NCBI GenBank assembly: GCA_030432775.1 | Contig: JAUILO010000064.1 | Location: 1 to 13,160, forward strand | Direction: 5' to 3' | DNA: 13,160 nucleotides | Origin: Alphaproteobacteria bacterium | GTDB taxonomy: Bacteria > Pseudomonadota > Alphaproteobacteria > Micavibrionales > Micavibrionaceae | Shown: positions 1 to 6,989 of the stretch, one piece after another | Layout of the letters: each line of letters starts with the position of its first letter | Position numbering within the stretch: position 1 is the stretch's first letter | Notes under the pieces: generated by a model | Told to the model about the DNA's origin: nothing | The model's database searches: none | Seen by the model: only the letters and a program-made list of their open reading frames with translations | Translations under genes and position numbers: made by a program

Positions 1-547
<547 letters not shown>

Positions 548-780
548 TTCACCCGTTCAGGTATTTTATTACTGTTTATTCAGCATTAAATGCAGGAGCG
601 AAAGCCAACGCGCAGTATTAAATTCGTTTAATATGTGTTTTGTTTTGTGAAACAAGTTGAGAATTACTTATAAATAGTCAGCATTAACAAGATATTGGAA
701 ATTAATGCCAGCTACATAATCTCAAAAATTTGTATGTCATATAAAAGCTATGTTTTTACACTGTAAGGTGAATTTAGATG
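548..780 (+). other. 23S-5S internal transcribed spacer
   Basis: This AT-rich spacer of about 230 bases lies inside the rRNA operon. I see no tRNA cloverleaf and no convincing reading frame. The one clear structure is a hairpin with an 8-bp stem (615-622 with 627-634, one G-T pair at its base) closed by a TTCG tetraloop. It could stabilise or mark the precursor for processing. The rest shows nothing I can assign. Confidence 0.75.
615..634 (+). other. TTCG-capped hairpin in the rRNA spacer
   Basis: The arms GTATTAAA and TTTAATAT pair around a TTCG loop, with seven Watson-Crick pairs plus one G-U. UUCG loops are unusually stable, so this is likely a real fold in the rRNA precursor. A role in processing is inference. 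Confidence 0.5.
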
Positions 781-897
781 ACTTGGTGGTTATTGCGAGA
801 TTGCAACACCCCATCCCATCTCGAACTGGGCCGTGAAACATCTTAGCGCCGATGGTACTTTGTCTTAAGGCACGGGAGAGTAGGTCGCTGCCAGGTC
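781..897 (+). rRNA. rrf: 5S ribosomal RNA
   Basis: This is a complete 5S rRNA of about 117 bases. Recognisable parts are the 5' strand CTTGGTGGTTAT, the loop-B/C segment CCCATCTCGAACTGGGCCGT, GCGCCGATGGTACTT, and the 3' segment GGGAGAGTAGGTCGCTGCCAGG. Helix I forms between 780-786 and 891-897 with one G-U pair, which sets both ends to within one or two bases. The pattern is typical of alphaproteobacterial 5S. No tRNA gene follows it, and only 57 bases separate it from the end of the convergent DUF3095 gene. Confidence 0.95.
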
Positions 898-954
898 TTC
901 TAAATTCATTTTATAATTTCATATAACTTATTCACGATGACAACCCCTTACCTC

Positions 955-2133
955 TTACATACACACCCTCTTTTTTTGATCTTTTAGTTGTTTGGCAGCC
1001 AAAGTATATCCGCCAGATCCGCCATCTATAAAGTGCAGATGCTTGGCAGCAAGGTTAAAGACTAGACAGGTCATAATGGCATCTGTGGCCATATGCGTCC
1101 CATAATAAATCTTCCCAGCTTGATATTCATTTTCTAGATACTCTTTCAGCAATTTTGTCTGCTCAGGCGTACTATCAATTACCATGCGCAAGAGATCATC
1201 AAATTTTTGGAAATCTGTATTGGCTATAAGCTCTTTTTTATATGTATTGCCATTAAATTCTCCTAAAGAGAGATTCCATTTAAACAGCGCTTTTCCAGTA
1301 GCCACAACGCAGAGTAGTTTCAGGATATAAGCACAGCGTTGTAATACGTTTTTCTTCCAGTTATGCAAGTTAATATCGTGGTGCAAATTTTTATATTGCA
1401 GTGAAATTTTCAAATTATTCTTATTATTGGGGCGATAGTTTTCTTTCGTGCCATATATGCTTGCAATTTTTTTTAGCACTGCGTCATAGGACAGGCTATC
1501 TTGGTCATCTTGCGCTTCGATCAAAAGCGTTAGCATATCGCCTTTTTGTGTTTTTATTGGACTCCACCGGCATTCTAGGCCATGGAAATTGGCTTCTATA
1601 GGTGTACCGGCATCAATATAATTCTGAATGTCGTATTTCCCTTCTTGATCCTTGATCAATCTATCAGCAAAGCTAAGGCCTCCGCCTTTAAACATGGCAA
1701 TTGCGATGTTTTCGGATATGTCATATTTGGCAATGAGCAATGGTTTATTTTGGCCTTTCAACTCGGAGACAGAAACGGCGCCAGCTCGCAGATCAATATT
1801 AAAATTCTCTCTGGCCATATTGCGCGTCGCTTGCAGGGCAATGACCGTCTTCTGTAGCAAATGAGGCGGTACAATAAAGCTCGCCCCATCTCCACCAAAT
1901 ACAAAAGGAATATCGACGTCTTCTTTCAGGGCGTTTAGGACGGCAATAATGCCTGACGCGCCAATGAAATTTACATCTTTATAGCGACCTTCGTTGATGG
2001 CCTGCGTCGAGCCTTTGACATCGGATATAATGATGCACCAGTCATCCGGTACGCGGTGATACTGCTTCAGATCAGTAATATCTCTGAAGTTGTTAAAAGA
2101 AGGAATGTCTTGATAAAAAGAAGAACTGCTCAT
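955..2133 (-). CDS. DUF3095 family protein with class III cyclase-like motifs
   Basis: A 392-residue cytoplasmic protein with no signal peptide or membrane segment. It resembles the DUF3095 family along its length, including the family-like C-terminal stretch HFIDGGSGGYTLAAKQLK. Near the N terminus it has ISDVKGST (residues 36-43), which resembles the metal-binding strand of class III nucleotide cyclases (FxDIxGST). It also has FGGDGASF (79-86), resembling the cyclase GDG hairpin. These suggest a cyclase-like fold, but the product and activity are unknown. I chose the ATG at 2133. A TTG at 2169 in the same frame directly follows a stop and would add 12 residues. Neither start has a strong Shine-Dalgarno sequence. 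A perfect 9-bp inverted repeat brackets the ATG. The gene probably shares a transcript with the sulfotransferase-like gene upstream. Confidence 0.85.
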   Translation of the reverse strand: MSSSSFYQDIPSFNNFRDITDLKQYHRVPDDWCIIISDVKGSTQAINEGRYKDVNFIGASGIIAVLNALKEDVDIPFVFGGDGASFIVPPHLLQKTVIALQATRNMARENFNIDLRAGAVSVSELKGQNKPLLIAKYDISENIAIAMFKGGGLSFADRLIKDQEGKYDIQNYIDAGTPIEANFHGLECRWSPIKTQKGDMLTLLIEAQDDQDSLSYDAVLKKIASIYGTKENYRPNNKNNLKISLQYKNLHHDINLHNWKKNVLQRCAYILKLLCVVATGKALFKWNLSLGEFNGNTYKKELIANTDFQKFDDLLRMVIDSTPEQTKLLKEYLENEYQAGKIYYGTHMATDAIMTCLVFNLAAKHLHFIDGGSGGYTLAAKQLKDQKKRVCM

Positions 2134-2160
2134 GAGTTTTACTATACGCGTAGCAGTTCT
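2122..2160 (-). promoter_or_regulatory. Perfect inverted repeat around the DUF3095 start codon
   Basis: AGAACTGCT (2122-2130) and AGCAGTTCT (2152-2160) are perfect reverse complements. In the minus-strand mRNA they form a 9-bp stem with a 21-base loop. The loop ends with the chosen ATG and holds its ribosome-binding region, and the downstream arm is codons 2-4. It could modulate translation initiation or be a protein-binding dyad. If the TTG at 2169 is the true start, the repeat lies wholly inside coding sequence. Confidence 0.45.
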
Positions 2161-2218
2161 GGCTGACAATCAAATCAGCACATAGACCTTTTTGCCTTTG
2201 ATGAGAACATACAGGCGC

Positions 2219-2850
2219 TTATTGAGGGCCTGATTTTCCTGTTGGAGCAGAAAACAAACCGCGTGCTTTACTGACTAGAGGCACGCCGTGTTTTTGGAAT
2301 TTTTGTCTAAGAGATCCGGTTTTATTGGTATGTGGGAAAGCAGATTCCGGTACGTCTTTGCCAAGGAAGTCACAAATAGGTTTCCAGTCCGGATCCTTTG
2401 TAATGTCAATGACAAGCAGTTTGTCAGCTTTATCGGCAAAATATTCAATAACGCCGGCATTATGGTTTTCAAACAGATCAACAAATTCATCTTCATGACC
2501 ATCGAATTTATCCATGCCGTAAATGGTTTGGAATTCCGGTCTGCTAACACCTGAGAAATGACGTCTGGCACTTTCTTTCCATGAATCGGTATCCCGGGTT
2601 GTCAGGATAAATTTTGCATCCGGAAAGGCTTGTTCTAATTCCTCGTAGAAAAGCGGCCATGGATTATTTACAAAAGCATCGTATTTTTTCCTGCTTCAAG
2701 TGCCAGGTCATGTAGGTCATCGCGATCTAGATTCGGGTTTGTTTTCCACCACACATTTTCATGGCAGACCTGATAGCCAAGCTGGGTTAAAACCCCATTC
2801 ATGGTCATTGTGCCTGTCTTTTGAAAACCTATAACGAATACTTTATCCAT
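2219..2850 (-). pseudogene. Sulfotransferase-like gene with a -1 frameshift at an A-run
   Basis: The N-terminal part, MDKVFVIGFQKTGTMTM, has the nucleotide-sulfate (PAPS) 5'-phosphate loop pattern of small bacterial sulfotransferases. The ATG at 2850 is preceded by GGGAG nine bases upstream and by a good promoter. The frame runs to residue 55 (LEAGK) and soon stops at TAA. In the next frame the homologous remainder continues without a gap: YDAFVNNPWPLFYEEL, then KFILTTRDTDSWKESARRHF, and finally DWKPICDFLGKDVP and FPHTNKT. One extra A in the A6 run (plus-strand T-run 2684-2689) would restore a 210-residue protein. The heptamer A AAA AAT at the site also fits a -1 ribosomal slip. True mutation, sequencing error and programmed frameshifting cannot be separated here. 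The C-terminal end may be shifted as well (2170-2260). Confidence 0.75.
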
Positions 2851-2886
2851 TTTCCGACGCTCCCATATTAATTTCATTAATACTGG

Positions 2887-2915
2887 ATTTATCAGAAGCT
2901 GATGTCTTATGTCAA
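2887..2915 (-). promoter_or_regulatory. Sigma70-like promoter of the sulfotransferase/DUF3095 unit
   Basis: On the minus strand there is a perfect -35 TTGACA (2910-2915), a 17-base spacer and a -10-like ATAAAT (2887-2892). The predicted start is about 30 bases upstream of the ATG at 2850. It is the best promoter match for this two-gene unit. Confidence 0.5.
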
Positions 2916-2998
2916 ATTAATTGTATAGAATATGAAGATCAGGGCGGCCATAGGGGTGGATGACTGCGGCTCAGTTGCGGTTATTACAATTATAATAA

Positions 2999-3032
2999 AA
3001 AGGCTCTGACATTAAAACTTGTCAGAGCCTTT
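2999..3032 (-). terminator. Intrinsic terminator of the heptad-repeat protein gene
   Basis: AAAGGCTCTGAC and GTCAGAGCCTTT form a perfect 12-bp stem with a 10-base loop. On the minus strand the stem runs into TTTTTATTATAA, a good U-tract about 40 bases beyond the stop of the gene at 3073. It also insulates the sulfotransferase unit from read-through. Confidence 0.9.
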
Positions 3033-3072
3033 ATCGTGAGAAAATACGTTCTTTGTGTTTATTCAATCGTCA

Positions 3073-3552
3073 TTATTCAGCCGATTTCCTGGCTTTATGT
3101 TTTTTGACTTTATCTTTTTTATACTCGCGCATGTCTTCCTTATGGTCGCGGATATCTTCTTTGCGGTCGTGAATGTCTTCGATTTTGTCATATTTTCCGC
3201 CATCATGCTTGGCATCGCGGATATCTTCTTTCGCATCGCGGATATCTTCTTTCGCATCGCGGATATCTTCGTGACGATCTTTTACATCCTCGCGGTGATC
3301 ATAAACTTCTTTTTTATGCTCTTTAATTGCCTCATGACGTTGGTCGATTTGTTCTGCATTCTCGGCGCGTTTTTCTTTTATTGCTTCAATATGCTCCTTT
3401 TTATTTTGCATCTTCTGTATACGTTTTTCCTTCATGGCTTGGTGTTTAGAAGGCACAGCTGTTGTTGTGTCAGTATCCTGCGCAGATGCTACAGGGCTGT
3501 AAATGGCTGTCATAGCAACGGCAGCACAGGCATATATAAATTTCTTTTTCAT
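3073..3552 (-). CDS. Exported, highly charged heptad-repeat protein
   Basis: A 159-residue protein that I do not recognise as a named family. Residues 1-24 form a clear signal peptide (MKKK, a hydrophobic core, then ASA before Q25), so it should reach the periplasm. The mature part is almost entirely Lys, Glu, Asp, Arg, His and Ala. Residues 87-143 are built from seven-residue units of the type (K/H)EDIRDx, including near-identical copies of AKEDIRD, with one interruption (HDGGKYDK, 116-123). The i/i+4 charge pairing points to a long single helix or coiled coil. A structural or metal/cation-binding role is inference. The ATG at 3552 follows AAGGGA at good spacing. The gene ends before a strong terminator and stands alone. 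The long hydrophobic frame on the other strand is only its antisense image. Confidence 0.85.
   Translation of the reverse strand: MKKKFIYACAAVAMTAIYSPVASAQDTDTTTAVPSKHQAMKEKRIQKMQNKKEHIEAIKEKRAENAEQIDQRHEAIKEHKKEVYDHREDVKDRHEDIRDAKEDIRDAKEDIRDAKHDGGKYDKIEDIHDRKEDIRDHKEDMREYKKDKVKKHKARKSAE
3212..3270 (-). repeat. 21-bp tandem repeat coding AKEDIRD heptads
   Basis: On the plus strand the unit GCATCGCGGATATCTTCTTTC occurs at 3212-3232 and 3233-3253, with a third copy from 3254 diverging after 3270. Degenerate copies continue on both sides. Each unit is exactly seven codons, so expansion or contraction keeps frame. Confidence 0.9.
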
Positions 3553-3669
3553 TTTTCTAATCCCTTTTCTTGTTTATTCAATAGTGCCAATAAATTATCT
3601 AATGTTGTGTAATACTGATTTGTTACGTTAGCATATAAAGAACCCTTCGAAAGTAATTAGAGAAAATTC

Positions 3670-4602
3670 ATGCTAAGAAATTTATCCCATCTATTATTCG
3701 TTATTTTTTTTATGATTATATCATGTAAAGGTATAGTTCATGCGCATGAGAGTGTTGATGGTTCGCACCCGCAAGCGCATGTTATTCCGACCGCCATCGA
3801 GAGGAATATTGTTCAGATTGTTGAAGATGGAGCCTATCGCTATATCAGATCGAACGGCATACCCAACCATCGAACCGGACAATTCCCCAATCGTAATAAT
3901 CCAAACGCTATATCAGAACAAAATCATGAATATCGCGCGCCTATTAATCCGCTTATGACCGGACAACCAAAAGAGCAACGCGGGGTCATTGGCGTGGCGG
4001 TAAATGGAATACCGATAGAGCCGGGTACGGCAGAATGTTATGGGCGTACCCGCGGGCAGCGCGGTCCTATGTCTGGTTGTGATTGGCGCGAGGAAGCCAT
4101 TATTAACGGGAATGGTCAGCTTGGTCTTGATAACAATAATGCTCATGTGCAGCCAACGGGCGCGTATCATTATCATGGCGTTCCTTATGGGCTGCTCGGG
4201 GTGTTATCTGCACAAGGTGACCGTGTTCACGTGGGTTATGCGGCTGATGGCTTTAGGATATTGGTGAGTATGTCGGATTCTTATAAAAGTAGTTACCGAT
4301 TGAAATCCGGCAATCGGCCTGACGGCCCGGGTGGCCGTTATGATGGGACATACACGGCAGATTTCTCCTTCATCGAAGGCTCGGGTAATCTTGATCAATG
4401 TAATGGCGCGATTATTGGCGGTGAATATGTGTATTTCATGACCAAAGAATTTCCTTTTGCGCCGCGCTGCCTGATGGGACTGGCTGATGTAAGTTTTTCA
4501 CGCCACGGCTCGCCAGCAATGGGACAAGGTAATCAGGGACTGGACCGGCAAAATGGTAACGGTTTTCCCCAAGGCGGCCACCCGCCGCCCAGACCTTTTT
4601 AA
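3670..4602 (+). CDS. Exported YHYH-domain protein
   Basis: A 310-residue exported protein. The N terminus has a hydrophobic segment (residues 7-24) ending near VHAHE. The IISC at 16-19 is a poor lipobox, so ordinary signal-peptidase cleavage near residue 25 is more likely than lipidation. The middle carries IGVAVNGIPIEPG (107-119), GAYHYHGVP (164-172) and LDQCNG (241-246). FPFAPRCLMG (261-270) follows. This order is that of the YHYH family: a 'feature as NG(I/V)PI' strand, the YHYH signature, and the final PRC(L/F)xG. Four cysteines (123, 137, 244, 267) in the conserved core could form disulfides, in addition to Cys19 in the leader. The function of the family is not established; the His-rich signature suggests metal binding. 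The tail (281-310) is Gly, Asn and Pro rich. The Shine-Dalgarno (GAG, seven bases before ATG) is weak. Confidence 0.85.
   Translation: MLRNLSHLLFVIFFMIISCKGIVHAHESVDGSHPQAHVIPTAIERNIVQIVEDGAYRYIRSNGIPNHRTGQFPNRNNPNAISEQNHEYRAPINPLMTGQPKEQRGVIGVAVNGIPIEPGTAECYGRTRGQRGPMSGCDWREEAIINGNGQLGLDNNNAHVQPTGAYHYHGVPYGLLGVLSAQGDRVHVGYAADGFRILVSMSDSYKSSYRLKSGNRPDGPGGRYDGTYTADFSFIEGSGNLDQCNGAIIGGEYVYFMTKEFPFAPRCLMGLADVSFSRHGSPAMGQGNQGLDRQNGNGFPQGGHPPPRPF
4573..4600 (+). terminator. Possible terminator overlapping the end of the YHYH gene
   Basis: GGCGG (4573-4577) and CCGCC (4582-4586) pair around a four-base loop inside the last codons. A T-run (4596-4600) follows nine bases later, and a duplicated T-run lies at 4611-4615. 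The gap between stem and T-run makes it weak, but no other candidate separates these convergent genes. Confidence 0.3.
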
Positions 4603-4617
4603 ATAAGACCTTTTTAA
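4591..4617. repeat. 15-bp tandem duplication at the YHYH stop codon
   Basis: AGACCTTTTTAA occurs at 4591-4602 and again at 4606-4617, a 15-base period. The first copy encodes the terminal residues and the TAA stop; the second lies beyond it. It looks like a recent slippage duplication that left the protein end unchanged. Confidence 0.8.
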
Positions 4618-4652
4618 GAGGATTTTTTGAACAGCTTCGAGCCGGTATGAAT

Positions 4653-6893
4653 TTAATGGGATAACGCGCGAATTTGTTTTTGTGTCGCGCTACGCAGGGC
4701 ATCATGGATTTCTGCTGTGTCGCCGGCAATAAGCGCGTTGAATTGGTATGGCTTGCCATCAATGTTGCGCTGGAAATTAATTTCACTGATCGTCGCGCCT
4801 GCTTCCTGCGCAATTAACTTACCGGCAGCAATATCATGCGGCTTTGCTGTAACAAGGCTGCCTTTATGCCCCGTACCGGATACACGCGCTAGTGATATAG
4901 CGGCAGAGCCACTAATACGGCATTTGGCGCTATCATTGAATAAATCAGCGAGCAAGCCGCCCCAGCCATCGCCGCCTAGACCGCGCATTGATAGATCAAT
5001 GGTTTTGCCTTTTAGAGGTTCTTGTTGTGATGTCGGCTTGAGTTGTACCGGATCATTGTTATTGGCTGGTCCGGAAACCCAGATACGGCGCTCGTAATCA
5101 TTACGCTCAATCAGGAATGCGCCCTGTCCTTTTTCCGCCCAGAATATTTTCCCAGATGATGGAATACTCACCACAGCATCTGTCGTAATCCAGTTCTGGC
5201 CGTCAAATTCCTGACAAGCGATGGAAATGCCGAAATTCTCATTACCGTTAAGGAAGTTCGTTGTGCCGTCAATCGGGTCGACGATGAATTTCACGTCTCC
5301 CTTTTGTGGCGGCTTGTTCGGGTCTGGCGGCACATGTTCACTTGTGTAGGTGTGCTGCGGGTAATGTTGGTGTAATACATTACGAATAAGCGAATCGATC
5401 TCGTAATCGGCAATAGAGACCGGACCGTCTTTATCGTGCCCAAGATCTTCGGTGATTTTTCCGAAATGCTTCATCGCCAGTTTATTGCCTTCGAATGCGG
5501 CTTCTATCATTGCAGAGATATGGCCGTAATGCATGCCACCCGGTAGTTTCTTGCCAACGGCATCTTGCCAAACAGGTTTTAATACGGTGATGTCCGGATC
5601 TTTTTCGCCGCGTAATGCACCAAAATAGCGCCATAGTTCTTTTGTTAAATTGCCATATTGCTTGAACCATTGCTGAGTGCCGTCCGGATGTTGTTCTGCC
5701 TTTTTGAGTAACATGGCGTAATAGCGTTTTGTCCGGTCATCTTCGGACATTTGGGCGATATCATGGTCGCCGTTGATTAAACCGCTGAGAATGGCTGTAC
5801 ATTCGGCCAAGGTCTCGCGGCATTCTTCATAGCGATGCTCCCATAGGGTTGCCGTGTGTGGCGTCTGGTAGCGCTCTGAGAGTAAATATCCGGCGATCAT
5901 ACCAACGGAGAGGTTTCGTCCATGTTTCGGGTCGTAAAGAAATTCATAGAAATCCAGACTTTCTTGCAGGAGATTGCGGTAGCGGTTAAGTGAGCTTTTA
6001 AGCGATTCTTTCGTCATTGATGGAATCGGCGTGATAATCTGGTCGTCATTTTCAAGGCGCTCTTCCTCGAAAAGTACAGGTATGTCGCGGCCATTGCCGT
6101 CTTTAAGTTTAGGGCCATGGATATAGATAGTTGAACAGTGATCGCCATTGGTGTGGCCTGTTTCAGCATTGGTTTCTACGTAATGGGCGTGTTCTAATAA
6201 TTGCGCATAGCTTTGTGAAGAAGAAAATGTTCGGCTGGTTGCGCGTTTTAATGTTGCCGGCCCAAGGAATTTCTTATGAAGCACGCCTTCATCATCGCGC
6301 CAGTACCCTGAATAGGCTTGCATGTATTTTGTTTCATCACCATCACGTTTTTTAAATGGTGATGTTGTCGTATCCATAGATGGTAGAATTTCATCGGATT
6401 GAGCATCGTAATCTGTGATTTCCCATATGTGATTGGTTAGCTCGCCCGTGACAATAGCAGACGCCATTTCAAACTTGTGAAGATGCATGCGCTCCATCTG
6501 TGCTTGCTCTTCGCGGGAGCGCCAATAAATATGAAGGCGAAATTTAAAGCCTGTTTTCTCGTCCTGATATAAAACAAGTTTATCAAAACCAATTGGGTGC
6601 GGATAAGATCGCGCTGCGATATCTTCAAGCGCCTGATCGTCATCCAGAATGGAATCTACGATATCACGGACAAGGGCTTTATCGGCAAAAGCCGAAGTAA
6701 TCTTACGCAGAATTTCAATGTCACCCTGTTCGTGGTGTTTGAAATATTCTTGCAAAACACTCTGGGCATTGGGAAGGTTTGGCTGTGTGAAGAAAATATG
6801 CAATTTTTCATGAACAGCAGGGTAGCGGTTTTTTCGACTTTCAAAGAAATCGAGTAATTCGGTTTCGATCTGTGAATGCGGTTCGTAAAACAA
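4653..6893 (-). CDS. Cupin-like domain fused to an inositol monophosphatase family domain
   Basis: A 746-residue cytoplasmic protein, nearly three times the usual length of an inositol monophosphatase (about 260-280). Residues from about 455 to the end are a complete IMPase-family domain. PVSIADYEID (491-500) is followed by the metal ligand Glu519 in SEH, where SEE or GEE is usual. The signature VDPIDGTTNF (538-547, ligands Asp539 and Asp542) and HDIAAGKLIAQEAGA (686-700, Asp687) complete the site, so a Mg-dependent phosphatase is likely. The substrate (inositol phosphate, PAP or other) is not readable. The N-terminal 450 residues contain RLHIYWR then HLHKFEMASAIVTGELTNH (137-155). They also have TGHTNGDHCSTIYIHGP (245-261), which resembles paired cupin motifs, and a charged helical region (290-450). 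Start is TTG at 6893, seven bases after GGGA. It follows the S8 protease gene by 96 bases on the same strand. Confidence 0.85.
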   Translation of the reverse strand: MFYEPHSQIETELLDFFESRKNRYPAVHEKLHIFFTQPNLPNAQSVLQEYFKHHEQGDIEILRKITSAFADKALVRDIVDSILDDDQALEDIAARSYPHPIGFDKLVLYQDEKTGFKFRLHIYWRSREEQAQMERMHLHKFEMASAIVTGELTNHIWEITDYDAQSDEILPSMDTTTSPFKKRDGDETKYMQAYSGYWRDDEGVLHKKFLGPATLKRATSRTFSSSQSYAQLLEHAHYVETNAETGHTNGDHCSTIYIHGPKLKDGNGRDIPVLFEEERLENDDQIITPIPSMTKESLKSSLNRYRNLLQESLDFYEFLYDPKHGRNLSVGMIAGYLLSERYQTPHTATLWEHRYEECRETLAECTAILSGLINGDHDIAQMSEDDRTKRYYAMLLKKAEQHPDGTQQWFKQYGNLTKELWRYFGALRGEKDPDITVLKPVWQDAVGKKLPGGMHYGHISAMIEAAFEGNKLAMKHFGKITEDLGHDKDGPVSIADYEIDSLIRNVLHQHYPQHTYTSEHVPPDPNKPPQKGDVKFIVDPIDGTTNFLNGNENFGISIACQEFDGQNWITTDAVVSIPSSGKIFWAEKGQGAFLIERNDYERRIWVSGPANNNDPVQLKPTSQQEPLKGKTIDLSMRGLGGDGWGGLLADLFNDSAKCRISGSAAISLARVSGTGHKGSLVTAKPHDIAAGKLIAQEAGATISEINFQRNIDGKPYQFNALIAGDTAEIHDALRSATQKQIRALSH

Positions 6894-6989
6894 GAATATA
6901 TCCCAGCCTGTGTTAGGCCCTTTTTATTCAGGCCGTTATCAGGCGGCATATTCCAACATGTGACCGTGTTATGTCAATAAAATAATAGC

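Noticed and set aside
548..780. Possible tRNA gene in the 23S-5S spacer
   Set aside because: I could not find a T-loop GTTCRANNC or an acceptor stem. The only fold is the TTCG-capped hairpin.
2275..2571. Second minus-strand frame of 98 codons inside the sulfotransferase region
   Set aside because: It begins with residues from an off-frame reading and has no family resemblance. The frame ending at 2219 carries the conserved sulfotransferase residues.
3055..3612. Plus-strand 185-codon frame of very hydrophobic sequence, resembling a multi-span membrane protein
   Set aside because: It is the exact antisense of the charged heptad-repeat gene: Lys, Glu and Asp codons read backwards give Phe, Leu, Ile and Val. 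The minus-strand frame has a signal peptide, ribosome-binding site and terminator.
4436..4813. Minus-strand frame of 125 codons spanning the YHYH/IMPase junction
   Set aside because: It overlaps two well-supported genes in other frames, is rich in Arg/Lys as shadow frames often are, and has no recognisable motif.
6894..6989. Possible terminator between the protease and phosphatase genes
   Set aside because: Only 4-bp stems such as GCCT/AGGC or GGCC/GGCC can be drawn and none has a T-run correctly placed on the minus strand.
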